Source: Ochotona curzoniae (lineage: Eukaryota > Chordata > Mammalia > Lagomorpha > Ochotonidae). Taken from it: a stretch of 64,000 nucleotides of DNA. The notes under the pieces were generated by a model, which was not told the origin of the DNA, made no database searches, and saw only the letters and a program-made list of their open reading frames with translations. The position numbers and the translations under genes were made by a program. Below, one piece after another: positions 44,753 to 57,375 of the stretch; positions within the stretch are counted from its first letter, which is position 1, and each line of letters opens with the position of its first letter. The DNA lies in the NCBI RefSeq assembly GCF_017591425.1, contig NW_024466307.1:4665001-4729000 (forward strand), given 5' to 3'.

Positions 44753-45779
44753 AGGAGAGATTCAAGTTTCAAATTCATTTGACAGTATTTCTAATAGTGT
44801 AACAGGGAAAGTGTTGCAGACATGGATAGGATCAGGGAGGGGTAGTATTGAACATAAAATGGTAAAAGTAATATGCTTCCTTATAAACATGCTGACCTTG
44901 AAGCAAGCTCTGTTATAAGAAATGACAAGGTGACAGTAGAGAATGTAGTTGTTGCTCAAGCAGAAGAAAAGGCGAAGAATTCCTATTTGGGAGCTTTACG
45001 CCTATTAAATACAGTCAATGACTTGAAAGGACTATGATTTCCCAAATATGAAGTACAGACCATTACTATGAAACCACCATTTTAAATACCAACAGAGGAA
45101 AAAGAATCAAATGAAAATGACACAGAACTGCTGGCCTTCAAAGTAAAAGGAAAATAAAGAGAATTTAAGACACAGAAAGCACAATACACAGAGATGCCAC
45201 ATCTGTAAAAATTTGCTTCATTCTACTTCTTCTAAACCTCTTTCAGCTTTCAACCATTTTCCCACGTGGAATGTGCCATTAGTTGACCTCAAAGATAACC
45301 CGAAAAGCTGAAACTTAAGCAGTCGGCAGGCTGAATGTAGTCTGTGTTTGACAAATCACTGTCCTTGAAATCCTTTCCAAAATCCACAAACTAACGTGTC
45401 TCCATAATGGAAGTAACATGAATTACCACCTCTCTGACAAAGCAGCATTCAAAACACAGCTGTACTCAGCATCTACGTGCAAGGCAAAGTATTGTCATTG
45501 AGACATTTCACATTCTTCCTGTTTAAAATGTTTTGCTACATATAATGTATCATTGTAAAATGCTCTTTTAAAAACAAATTTCCCCATTTACATCCCAATA
45601 CCAACAGCCATCCTCTCTCTGACTGTCCCACAAATCTCAGTGTGAGACTTGCAGACATGAAGAAAGACTTCCTAGAAAATTCTGCCATCTAACCCTATGC
45701 ATAATGTTCAAAAGTAGAATCTATATCACATAAGACTTGTAAAAAATTCTTGGTATTTGAAAGGCAGAGGTACAATAAA
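44753..45779. other. unassigned sequence
   Basis: No gene recognised. TATTTGAAAGGCAGAGGTAC at 45754-45773 looks like the 3' head of a minus-strand SINE, but nothing SINE-like follows. Confidence 0.45.
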
Positions 45780-46440
45780 AGAAGAGTCAGGGATGAATCA
45801 AATGGAGGAATAGAATAAGGACACATTTCAGATAGAGAAGCATCAGCCAGTGTGTAGCAGAGCGGGCACATTCCAGGAAATAGGAGAGCACAGAACGATA
45901 GCAGAGGGGCACATGGAGACTGACGGACTTGGTAAAACCATGGGCACAACAGTGATCCGTTGCAGTTTCCAAAACCCCAGCAGCATGCAGCAAGCGGTGA
46001 TCTGAACTGCACTAGCAGCCGGAACTCCACTGGCAACCAGGTGGGAAGGGGCATTCACCAGGAACTCAGGGGGTGAGCCCAGAGAAAAACTGCCCTTCCT
46101 TACCAGGGGCAGAGCCAAAGCGGCTGGTCCCTGACGGGCAGTGTAGGAACAGAGTGGATTTCACAACCCAGTCTACCGCCTAGGGCCAAATCATGTGGCA
46201 TTTTGTGCAGGGAGGCAAAAGCTGTGATGGGACAGGACTGCATACGCACTGAGCTGGGAGTGAACTCATTTCTGCCTCAGTGAACTGCAATAGGTTCCAC
46301 CCAAGATAGGTCCATGTAGCCCTCAGACCTGACGACCAGCAGATCAAGAATTCCAGCAGTGGCACATAGGATGCCATTTTGCACAGTGTGGCAAAGGGTT
46401 TAAGACGGCAGGCAATAACAGAAAAAAAAATGTAAAAGAT
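45780..46440. mobile_element. unidentified GC-rich block, possibly L1 5' UTR-like
   Basis: The block is GC-richer than its flanks, with scattered CpGs. Two similar words lie within it: GTGGCATTTTGTGCAGGGAG (46195-46214), then GCAAAAGCTG, and GATGCCATTTTGCACAGTGT (46370-46389), then GGCAAAGGG. This implies an internal duplication. The style recalls mammalian L1 5' UTRs, but I cannot align it to one. Frames of 119, 134 and 91 codons on the minus strand and none on the plus strand show no recognised domain. Confidence 0.3.
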
Positions 46441-47819
46441 AAAAATATTGTTGTCACAGGATGTACAAAAAGTTATACTTAATTCCCTGCTTCTGTGCTC
46501 AGCGCAGGACTCATGCCCATCATGTCCTTGTACTGCACCCTTGAGTAGAAGGGAGAGGAAGCTGGAGAAAATGTACTCTGACAACTTTTATAGCATGAAT
46601 GCAAACAGAATCCCTAAGCTAGTATACAACTTCTGAAATCTTAAAATAAAATTTCTATAGATTTTTCAGGCTGAGAATGAGAAGAGAGCATATTTTAAAA
46701 ATTTAACAGCAAGCAGTGTCACAATCCAGGTTACAGAGTATTTATTTAATGATGACCAGGTTAGAACAAAGGGGAGACTGCGACTTTTTCTAAATTTACA
46801 CAGGTGACAGACTGAGAAATGGAATGGAGGAATACCAGCCAGGTCCTGATTCTCTCCCTCAAGTCCCCTGCACTGGAGCTGAACCTAGAAAGGGGCATGG
46901 CTTTAGAGAAGTAAGGTTATTTTAAAGATCTTCAAAAAGGCAGTTAGCTCATGACACTCCTGAGTTTTAACAGCAGTAAAATCATTCCAGTGCTCTTGAT
47001 GGAAGGAGTTAAAGTTTGTCTTTCCAGAGTCACCCTGTTCCTTCACTAGCATGAAGAGATTTTAGGGGAGCTGACAGATGCAACGTGGGGACAATCAGGA
47101 CAGAATTATCATGGAGGAGAGTCACGAGCTGGAGGACCCTTGGTTGTCTAGTCAAAAGCAAATGGAGGGTCAAGTTCAGACAACTGCTGTAACTGTTGAA
47201 TATGCTCTATATGACTAGGAGAGCTTGGAAAACATAAAAGAACCAAGCAGCTCTGGGTATCAGCAAGTGGAGAGGTTCTACAGCCCACTGCCCACAGCCT
47301 GAGCGCTGGTTGGTTGGGCAGAACCCAGTGAGATTTTGGGGGTTGCTATGGAAAGTTAAAAGCCTACTGGAAAATACCTTGGAGGTCCAGGAGCTCATTA
47401 TTTCCAATGTCACTACAGAATCATTTTCATCTTCTTTCTTCCTAACAATGTAATGCATATCTCAGAAATAAAGAGAAATTCAAGAACTCAAGCTGAGCAC
47501 TGCATAAAATCCTGTGTTCTGCGGCAGCCTAAATTTACTCTTTCCCATAGGGTAAGTGCCTTTTTAATAAGACAAGATCAATTATGACTAAGTGTAGAAA
47601 CTAAAATTATTTTAGTATCTTTGTGAGCACAGTTTTAAATCAACTACAGAAGAAACTTTTTTGTTGTTACCTTGGCAGGCGAATAAGAGAACGGGCTCAG
47701 ATCTGGAACTGAGACAAGGTCTAGACAGCAAGTACTACTTCAGTAGCTCTGGGTCTGACAGCTGATACACACTGCCAGTTCTGTTACATTATCCACCATT
47801 GAAAACTCTGCATCAATTA
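46441..47819. other. unassigned sequence
   Basis: No gene recognised. An 83-codon minus frame (47207-47458) and a 62-codon plus frame (46448-46636) have no family pattern. Confidence 0.45.
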
Positions 47820-47851
47820 TTTAAAAATTATTTATTAAATTATTTATTAAA
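47820..47851 (+). repeat. ATTATTTA-type short tandem repeat
   Basis: AAATTATTTATT occurs twice in tandem with one diverged copy before it. Confidence 0.8.
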
Positions 47852-48529
47852 GTATACATAACGGTGCCAATGTGGTTCACAGGTGCTACAGGCAGCTCTT
47901 CAAAGTGCTTTAGTGCCAGCTCCACCAAATAAACACATCTTTATTTTCTTAATTTAATTTTTGTTTTAGAGCAATAAAGCCAAAACCATTTCAAACATGT
48001 GACCAAAAAAGAGACCAAATATGAAGGCTAAGAATGAAATTGAAACAAAATGACTATTAAAAGCTAATTAGGCATTTAACTAGATAATAAAATATATATT
48101 ACCAAAGGTGATATGGAGAGCAAAAAGTTAGAATAGACCAATTAGCACAGAATAAGAGACTGAGCAGTTTAATTTAAAAAAAAAAAGTCATCGAAAAATG
48201 CCAGTAAGTGAGATAAGGATCACAGGTAAATAGCACTGGTCTTTGAAAAAATGAAAATTAGACGATTATTTAAATGATTCCAAGCCACAGTAAAGACAGA
48301 AACATTTCTATTCTCTTAGTAAAGAAGCTGTAATTTTCATAATAGAATTTCCAGAGGATGCTTTAAAAATGCATGTACCAATCTCACATATGATACAGAT
48401 TCAAATATTCTAGATGAATGCTAACTAAAATAATGGTGTGAAAGAATTGCAGCAAAAAGGGTTTATTCCTCCAAAGAGAAGGCAGTTCATTAACACACAT
48501 TCTCTTCTCATTTATCTTAAGTGTCAGAC
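47852..48529. other. unassigned AT-rich sequence, faint SINE head
   Basis: GGTGCCAATGTGGTTCACAG at 47864-47883 and CAGCTCCACCAAATAAAC near 47919 weakly suggest an old plus-strand SINE with most of the middle lost. Otherwise nothing is recognised. Confidence 0.3.
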
Positions 48530-48600
48530 AAGAAGGAGAGGGAAGAAGGGAAGAAAGAAGAAAGGAGAGAGAAAGGGAAAGTGGAGGGAGAAGTGAGGAG
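48530..48600 (+). repeat. polypurine tract
   Basis: About 70 bases of almost pure A and G on the plus strand, apart from a single T (GAAGGAGAGGGAAGAAGGGA and onward). The 118-codon minus frame crossing it is a low-complexity artefact. Confidence 0.9.
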
Positions 48601-49451
48601 CTGAAAGTTTCCTTCCTGAAATGCCGACATTTCTGAAGGTTCTGCTGAAGGTGTAGGCTGCAGCTCAGCCCGGTTCTCCCAGGCAGGTGGGCAACCATCA
48701 TTTCATTTATGCAAAACAGATCTAGTTCCTGAAAGTACATATAGATGATTTCACAATTTGCACATGTGATTAAGTAAGCTGTACTATATATCTTCTAAGA
48801 CGTATAATAAATTTAAAATTGGATGATTATTACCTTATTATTAGATAATATGAGAGGATGATTAACTGATCATATTTAATAAGCTTTTATGTGAAGTTAT
48901 ACCTCTCTTCATATAAGCATATATATATTTGATAATCATGCTATAAAGCAAAATAAATATATACAAGCATGCCTTATTCTAACCCAGGCATACGTTAACC
49001 AGGCACTTAATGTTAAGAATACGTATTTGATACATAGTAAATCTATAATCCTATATATCAATATATTCCTGCACTTCCCATTTATGCTATAGAATGCTTG
49101 TATGCTAACAGGAATTCCCATAGTCATTCTCTAAAGTAACAGTCCTATTCCTCACATAAATGTACAGTCCACGCTATGTTTTCTTTAGAAGATTCACAAT
49201 GTTCATCTGTTTTTTTAAAAAACCTTAATATTGATTTTCTGCCTACTTCTATCATAACTTTGCCCTCCCAAACTTTGTCATAGTTTTAATTTCTAATGAG
49301 CTATTACTTCATCTCTAAAATGCAGAGAAGAATTTATGTTAGAGTTTTCCTCTATACATGGGAAAAGTTTCCAAGATAGAGGTGGCAAAGGTGTGGTGTT
49401 CACTAACATTTAAGATATTAATCAGAATTAAGCAAGCAGTAAATTCTATAC
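48601..49451. other. unassigned AT-rich sequence
   Basis: No gene or repeat recognised. Confidence 0.5.
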
Positions 49452-49585
49452 ATAATGGTCCTCAAAAAGCTTCAAAGAATGGGTTATCTTGAAAATTTTA
49501 TACATAGATTTTGAACTGCCTTTCACCAAAATGAAGTTAGCTTTATTAGCTTTAATTTCCTCTTCCTATGACCTTTTTGCAGTGC
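49452..49585. mobile_element. MITE-like short element with terminal inverted repeats
   Basis: The left end TCCTCAAAAAGCTTCAAAG and the right end TATGACCTTTTTGCAGTG are imperfect inverted repeats about 130 bases apart. Inside are GGTTATCTTGAAAATTTTAT, ACATAGATTTTGAACTG and TTCACCAAAATGAAGTTAGC, the order I remember for a short mammalian DNA-transposon-derived family. It carries no transposase. Confidence 0.5.
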
Positions 49586-50239
49586 ATTCGAGTTTTCTAG
49601 CCTTTTTTTTTCTGTTCTGGAGAAGACTCATCAGAAAAATAAGTTTTCACCTTGTACAGATAAAGAAGTACTCATTGTTCACTGTCTTGCATGGCACACT
49701 CTTATCTACTGTCCATTAGCCTCTTTGCTACTAAACTATGGGAACTGATTTTATCCAAGGTCAATATTGTAATAGAAGCTGAAGTTCTAGTTCATAACTC
49801 AGTGTGGCTTAGCAAGATTCCGATAACTCAGCCCAGTCTTTAGGATTCTTTTAAAATGACTGTGTCTGCTGAAGAAATCTTGAATCTTTTTGGTTCTGTG
49901 TTGGAAACAGCTGAGTCAAATGAGAGTCAGTATCTCCTTTCACAGCGTCTACACTTTAAGATGACACACAGGTCAGATGGAAGCTTCAAGAGTGAGCCTG
50001 GCAGACAGACTAGCAGTTAACACACAGGTAGCAGGTTATGCTCGTTGCCTTAATACTGCTGTTGTGGCTGGGGATTGAGACAGGAGAGATAAAAGGCAGT
50101 CTCAGTTCTTGTCTCACAGGAAAGAGTTTTCATGCAGACAAATATGCTAAGAAATTACACCACCCTAGCGTCATTGATACCTCTGCTATGAGTCTGACAA
50201 CACCGTGGAGAAGAAGACTCACTTTTTATTTTATTTAAT
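49586..50239. other. unassigned sequence
   Basis: No gene recognised. A T-rich run (50222-50249) follows a GC-neutral part. Confidence 0.4.
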
Positions 50240-50254
50240 TCTTTTTCCTTGTTA

Positions 50255-50552
50255 ACCCGGGGTGGACTATACCTAAGGGGAGGTATAACGGAAGTGCATA
50301 TGGAAATAAATATGTCCATAGGCTGAAACAGAGAAATATATCCCTGTACTTGCAATACAAGGATGGTGTCACAACAGATAAGCCCCTACGTTGTTGGGAA
50401 GACACCTCAATGGCAGTATGATGGACTCCTGAGTGTACTGGAAAGACAACTAGTGTAAGATTGGAAAGGAAAACAATGGGGAGGAGGGGAAACCCCATGC
50501 CTGTGAAACTGTGTCATAAAATAAAGAATAATAATAATGATAATAATAAAAG
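50255..50552 (+). mobile_element. probable L1 3' end, copy 1
   Basis: GTACTGGAAAGACAACTAGTG, a G-rich run (AATGGGGAGGAGGGGAAACC), GCCTGTGAAACTGTGTCATA, AAATAAAG and an (AAT)n tail. A G-rich polypurine tract before the poly-A tail is typical of mammalian L1 3' UTRs. It is homologous to 53660-53870. Family assignment is inferred from structure. Confidence 0.5.
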
Positions 50553-51795
50553 AAATCTCCTACAGCAGTCACAGGAGGGGGCTCCAAGAGAGGAAAGACC
50601 CAGGAAAATGGTGGAGGACCAGCTAGCCATCAGAAAGATATAAGGTTTGGCGAGAAAGGGGCGGGGAGGGTGAAACCCACAGCAGGCCAGCACTGTATCC
50701 TGTCACCATCAGAAGGGTGTGAGTGGTAACTTCTTTCCATTTTCATGGAAAAAAAACTCTTATAGCTAAAATCTCAGGCACGTTCTGTGCCAGGGAGCTT
50801 TGTCTTGCTGAAATGACCTTCAGGGAAGGACCTAGCATACAGTACACTTCTAAAGTGACTCCCCTCTTCTCATTCCAAAAGGGACATGACCTTAAGCACC
50901 TATTAGCCCATAACCTTGTCACGTCTGAGGTGTATTCTGAACTCTTCTGCCAAACACAGAATTCTGCTGCAGCTCTCAAAAAAAAAATGTACACACCAAT
51001 ACAATGAATAAAATGAACATTATAGTAAGGAATAGTCTACCCCAATAACTTGTGGTTACCTGAGCAAAATACATGCAGGCATTTTGGTTGGTTGAACTGT
51101 TATCCTCTCAAGAAAGGAAGCAGCCTGGGAATGACAAAACACTGCCAGTTCCTGTATGCTCCTCATAGCCTTTAATGCTCTTAAACAAAAACTGACAAAA
51201 ATAAAATTAACTGTCATGCTAAATGGAACTCAATCTTCATTTCAGGAAACTAGAAACATGATTGGAAAGCCCATTTTTGTTCATGGTGTTCTTCCTATGC
51301 AGGATGTTATCCATGCTGATTCATTTATCCAATCAGTCTCAGTGCTGGAATGCATTAGAATAATACCTCGTACTCCATCTATCAACCTTTCTTGATGCTA
51401 CCAGACTCCAGCAAAACAGCTACCTAACAAATAATGTCAAGAAAACAAATTGTCTCATTGTTAACATGCTAGCTAAAGCTGCCCTAGAATTCATGTACCC
51501 ACGTGAAAATAAGGTTGAATCTCAACTACTTTGGTTCCAATTTCATATCCAACTGCTAAGAATTGCATCTATATTTTATTTGACTATCACCAACTTGAAG
51601 ATATTTGACACCTAAGGTAAATGTAATTTGTTCAAAATATCTATTTTTATTTAGAATATGTCTAAGGTAAGGCATAATTTGGAAACCTTGATGTGTACCT
51701 ATCACATGAAATATTTTACCATTTGTTCTACTGAGATTGGTCTTTGCAACTTCATAGATAACTTCTGCCTTAAGAAAAAAATACAAGGAGAATCT
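50553..51795. other. unassigned sequence
   Basis: 50560-50710 is GC-richer and unassigned. The remainder is AT-rich without recognised repeats. The opposing 94- and 83-codon frames near 50723-51007 overlap and look like chance. Confidence 0.4.
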
Positions 51796-51985
51796 TTTTA
51801 TAAAGATTTATTTGGAAGAGAAGGAGGGAGAGGGAGAAAGTGGTAGAGAGAGAGATCTTCCACTCACTACTTTATTTCTGGGATGGCTACAGTAGTGGAG
51901 CTGGGGACTTGGATGAATCATCCTCTACTGGCTAACAGGGTCTCACGTGCTTGGGCTGTCATTGCCTGAGTCTCTCGTGCCATGT
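51796..51985 (-). mobile_element. CSINE 3' part
   Basis: TTTTATAAAGATTTATTTGG, AGAGAGAGATCTTCCACTCA, TGGGATGGCTACAGTAGTGG and GTCTCACGTGCTTGGGCTGT occur in minus-strand order, then the match ends abruptly. The missing 5' part is seen about 660 bases on. Confidence 0.7.
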
Positions 51986-52644
51986 CTGTATCTTTTTAAA
52001 GACAGCGCTCTGGGTCATTGCAATTGGAAAGCACTGACAAATTTCACTGATGAGAATTTTCAAAATATGACTTGGTTTACACTGTGGAAAGGGAACTGTA
52101 CGATAAAAAAGCACAAGCCAGGCAACTGGATCACTACTGTGTCATTAGTGGCATTATTTAGTCATGATTAAAAACAATTGGAGCCAAAGCCATGAAGGCA
52201 TGTATTTGATTATTTCTCTAAAAGGCTGTTGGTATTCTCAAATTTTTATCTCAAGAAAATCATGACATTGTTATTCACAGTTCATGTCCACAGCAGCAAA
52301 ACACAGAACACTTAAGTCAAGGACATCTTTCTGATTTAGTCTGTGTTTATATTGTGCATATGTTTTACATTTTGCAATATAAAACAAAATTGAAGATGGT
52401 AAACATTTTTGGAAAGCATTATGCATCAAATGTATATTCACTTCATTCTTCAATATACTAACGTATTTTTTAAAACAATGGAAATTGTTTTAAAAATTAG
52501 TAAACCTCATTGATGATAACAAAAAATACTTCAAACAGATTTCATAAATATTTTCCAAATTATCAAGTGTGTCAATATCTTAAAAACCTATATATTTATT
52601 TTATGTGTTACATTCAGAGATTATCAATATTAAAGATCTCACAT
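51986..52644. other. unassigned segment between two SINE parts
   Basis: AT-rich, with no recognised family. It could be an insertion that split one SINE or unrelated DNA between two truncated copies. Confidence 0.35.
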
Positions 52645-52775
52645 ACAGGCCTCCTCCTTCCACTGCTTTTGTTCAGTAGCAGGGAGCTGGGTGAGAAGAG
52701 CAGCAGCCGAGGCAGGAACCAACACTTACATGGAATGTTGGCACTGTGGGTGGCAACCACAATGCTAGCCCAGTT
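52645..52775 (-). mobile_element. CSINE 5' part
   Basis: CCTCCTTCCACTGCTTTTGT, AGCAGGGAGCTGGGTGAGAA, GCAGGAACCAACACTTACAT and GGCAACCACAATGCTAGCCC match the 5' half in minus-strand order. It could be the other half of the copy at 51796. Confidence 0.65.
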
Positions 52776-53499
52776 TCAGTTTTAAAAACTGCTACTCCCT
52801 TTAAGTCTTCTGATTTTTCATTTGAACAAAACTAAACTTATAAATGCAATTAATGCTTTAAATGCATAATTAGAATTAATGGCACAAAATTATTTTGACA
52901 TTTGAGTGTTTTCCCCTTGGAATTTCAAATGAGTACCTCTTCAGCCCCTGATATAGTGTGAGTATGCTTTACCTAGAGAACGCTCACCACACTAAAAGTT
53001 AGGAACCAGATGTCAGCTTGCTGCAACGACACACCTAATGCGTCCCAGGTGACACACTCTGCAATATGGTGCTACCCAGACGCCAACACAAAGTTTTCAG
53101 CTGGGGATCAATTTTTACAGACTTTTTAGTACAAATATTGAGGCAAATATTTTTTTAATGAACTTAAATATCATTGTAGTCCATTGAAAAAACTTGTACT
53201 AGATTAATGTGTTGTTCTTTCTCTAGTACATTAAGAATAGTGAGACTTTCTATGCTTCAACTGGTGTCATATGCCTTGTTAAAGCTACAAGCCAGTTTAG
53301 ACTATCCTAAAATCTTCCAAGTTCAGTAAAAATTATGCTTCAACACGATAGACTGCTAAGTACTAAAATGAAAATGAAAATAGACATGAGACAGCTGACT
53401 AGCATCCTATAGCCATTTTAAGGTAGATAGAAGCCAGTTGTATACAAACTAAAATTGAAATGCTAATGAAGTAGTCACAGGATGTGGTTAAGAACCCGC
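52776..53499. other. unassigned sequence
   Basis: No gene recognised. The later part may belong to the retroelement whose 3' end follows. Confidence 0.4.
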
Positions 53500-53870
53500 A
53501 TTTTCTAACAAATCAGTCACTCAATACAATGTTAATTAACCCATAATGTTGGAAACTGTTGTTGATGTTATGTTATGGCTTTTAATTGGTCAGAACGATA
53601 TTCTGCCAGCTATGCCTTCAGACCAGAGTTCGTCTCCCCAAGAATCTGTTGAATTGAGTTGGAAAATAAGATGCTGGACTCTATGCATGGCACATGGTTG
53701 CAATGAAAGAAACAAGACTAGATTGAACTGTAATACTGCAATCACATGGAGCAATCCACCATGGCGGGAGGGCACGAGGAGGGGAGGGGGGAACATCAGA
53801 GCCTATGAAATGATGGTATAAAATGAAATGCAATAAATATGTATATATATATACATTTTAAAAATTAATA
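53500..53870 (+). mobile_element. probable L1 3' end, copy 2
   Basis: GAAAGAAACAAGACTAGATT, a G-rich run (GAGGAGGGGAGGGGGGAACA), GAGCCTATGAAATGATGGTA, AAATGCAATAAAT and a TA-rich tail. It shares block order and sequence with the copy at 50255-50552. The 91-codon plus and 68-codon minus frames fall inside it. Confidence 0.5.
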
Positions 53871-56800
53871 AGTATTGGACCAAGATTTGACAAGAAACAA
53901 TGAAGATGTTTAAAAAAAAGAAAGAATAGTGAGAATGATGAATTTGTCCAAAAGCAATCATTTAAAAATGCGTAATCTGTTATTGTCATACTCCTAACTT
54001 AAAGCCCAAGACAACTTTGACAATCAACAAAGAAATAATCTGTACATAACACACATAAGCAGACACACATATGCACACCACCAACACCACCATCCTCACA
54101 GGCATCAATATCTTATTGAAGAATTTATGAGATTGACAAATTTGAGTGTAGGAAAAAAACTCTGAGAAACGCAAGAATAAGGATAATTTGTGAAACAAGG
54201 TAGGGAGTAGAGATAGCATTACGTGGTACTATTTCTACTGAGTCGCCAATCTTAGTACCATAGAACACGGCACTAATTGACCTTGTTATTACTAAAATGC
54301 TAACACTAGTTGACTTTGGTACTAATAATGATCACAGAATCCTAAGAGCAATTTTTAACTCTGTGTTACTAGCTCAGTGTTCAAACTTCAAGGCACATGG
54401 CTAACATGACTCATGTACCTAAGCCAACATGACCAGACATCTGGAGAAAGAAGATTCTATTCATTACACCTACCCTGGAAATCACAAAACCTCACACACC
54501 ACTGAGAGCAGATCTGAACAGCTAAGGAAAACACCAAGATGCTTAAGTCCTTGAAACAGGATAAAATAATGATTTGAGTATAATTCATGTACCAATAAAT
54601 GAACCATTTTCACATGCATTGGGCCACTTGAAACACTTCTAAAATTCATAGAAAAGGCTTATCATCCTTTAATTCCCTTTACACTTGGTGGTGTTAGGTG
54701 CAGCAAGTAGCTTTTGACTCCATAAAGTTATAACTCAATGTGGACATAAAATAATGCTTTTTTTAGGTCTCCGGGAAATTACTTGATGTAAAGAGGGATT
54801 GTTGAAAACAGCGATACAGAAGACCGCTGTTAACATCTGATCTACTGCTGTAAAAAACCACACCATTTTCTCCTCATTTTAACATTTACTTAATGTTGAT
54901 ATGAAGCCAAGACCCTAATATTCTCCTACTACAGAATCCCAGACATTAAATTTATAGCATTCTAGACATGGTGGCCTGATGTGGCACATCATTTTTCCTG
55001 CTCTTCAAAGATTAGGACATAGAATCATTAATAATCTAATTTTATAACAGTTATTAAGAGCAAAAGCATTTCAAGGAACCATTTCTAAGGATTTGCTTCA
55101 TACCAAGTTCAATTAAATCAAATTTCTATGAATAGAATTTTATATTTTATAGCCTTTTAAAAGGTCCCGTTTGATCATTGTAACAAATGTTATACATATA
55201 AATGCTGATACATTCAAATTAACTTATATTTTAAAAGTTTTAAATGTGAGTTCAGAAGCATTTTAATTAAATTGAAACCTTCATTTTTCAAAAGCTTTGC
55301 TACATTCACCAATTTTGCTTTCAGGACATACACATTTTGCCTTTTATCATATGGTGTAATTTAATGAATAAATTATTCAAAAGATAAAAATAAATAATTT
55401 TTCAGAGTTCTGTCATTTATCTGTCTGTTATGAATAAAGAACACCATTTGTGATAAAAAAAATTTATAAACTGACATTCTGAAACAGCTGGCACAAAAAC
55501 AGCTCCAGTTGTATTTAGATGTCATATGTTCTGGATTTTTCAATGTATCTTGACAGTTACTGTGGACAATATGAACAAACAGTGCTAAGGGAAAAACAGG
55601 TGTGAAAATCTCTACAGAAAAAGTAATAGAGGTTGTACTTGGGGAATGGTGATAGAGAAGCGTGGAATCTTCTTTTTCCTTTTTCTTAATCTTAGTCTCT
55701 CTCTTAATTGTTGACTCTTGTTCAGTCATAACTGAAAGAATGACTTAGGGCTTATCTTCTGACAATGTTCATTATTTATTGTTAATCTGCTGATAAGAAG
55801 AATCAGCATTGGTTGAGAACTCTTACTACCACGTTGGTCAAGAAAACAGAACCTGCCTCAAAATAAAGTAAGACTTGACTTTAATTCTTAGCATTCCTTA
55901 CACATAAGAAAAAGTTTGAGTATTATTCTATATTGACATATGTCCTCAGCTCAGCATGCCACAAGCATAAAATTTCATTTGAAATTCATTGTTTCCCTTC
56001 AGTAATGTCATACATTTTATATGGGTTTATAAATGTGTTATCATAGACATTAAGCTACACATTCCCTTAGCAGTACTGTTTTATTACATAGGTTCAGTAC
56101 CGTTCATGGCTACTGTATCATTTACCAATGGGAAGGCAGAGAGATGTCAACATCAGAGTTCCTTTCTACACGAAAGGGAGCATCGTAGCACTGGGAGGGA
56201 AGTGAACCTCTTAATGTCAATGAAAATGTATCTTTTGGATCAAATTTGATTATAAGCTCTACTGTTTACCAGTTAACAGAAATCATCTTATGCTACAGTC
56301 ACAGACAAAACTCAATTCATAAGCAACTGCAATTTCCAATATTAATTTATGACACTAACTACATCCATGGTACTTACATTGACTGCTTTTAAATATACTT
56401 GGTAGGATCCCCCATGGGTGTAGGCCACCCTTTTTTAAAAAAACTTCTTTTAAAACTTAATGTAGACATCACTTTAAACAATACTTCTGTTTCTATTATT
56501 TATTCATTCTCAAATTGATAGCGAAAATAATTGAGTGGAAAATTGAAGTAGCGCTTAATTATGTGTGTCTGACGTAATAATCAAAATTTTACTATCTTGA
56601 AGAACAATCAAACATTTCTGCACATCACTATATATTGAATACATCCTTATACTGAAAATTAATATTATGTATGCATATGTAATATTCATGTATATATACA
56701 CAGATACACATAACCACACATTAGCTACTTTATCTCACTCTGCATACATGGTTAACTGTTTTTGCTATAGTTTAAACATCAGATTGAAGAAGTTCCTCCA

Positions 56801-57284
56801 TATTAATTACTCACAACATTTTTTAACACTCATGAAAAAAATTACATAAAAATAAATTTGTGAGGAAAACATTTTATTCCTTTATGATGAAAGATTAAAA
56901 AGCCATATTCATTGCAAAATCTAGAATGAAAAATATTGCTCATTTTTTGTATCAGAAAGAACTATTTTTTTTTCATTGTTTATGAGCTAGCAGCAAAACT
57001 GTAAAAAGATTACTTGTCAGGACATTTGGTCTGATATAGTGAATTACAATCACATGAAGAGGACTAAATAAGGATGTCTGATGGTCACTGTGATTTCAAA
57101 AATGAATGAACACCGGTCAAGACAAGAACAACTATAAGCAAACCCATTATCTCTTCATGAAATTTATGGATTATTTAAATCATCAAAATATTTTTGTTTG
57201 GATTTGAGTTTCATAAACATTTGCTTCCCAAGGTATACGTTAGTTGGAAATATATTTTTGCATCTTTCCTGAATGAGGTCCTTT
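53871..57284. other. long AT-rich unassigned stretch
   Basis: About 3.4 kb without readable young SINEs. A 118-codon minus frame (55373-55729) and others of 60-86 codons have no family pattern. GTAGGATCCCCCATGGGTG at 56402 weakly recalls a SINE block but stands alone. Confidence 0.45.
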
Positions 57285-57375
57285 GAGATAAGCCTTCTCA
57301 TTATCCCCATTCTGTAGATAACACGGACCTGTGTCAGAGCTGCAGTGACCCCACAGTCTATGTCTGAGGATGCAC
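57285..57375 (-). mobile_element. MIR fragment
   Basis: TTCTCATTATCCCCATTCTG, TAGATAACACGGACCTG and CAGAGCTGCAGTGACCC resemble the reverse complement of the MIR 3' half ('attatccccattttacagatgag..gtgac'). Confidence 0.45.
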
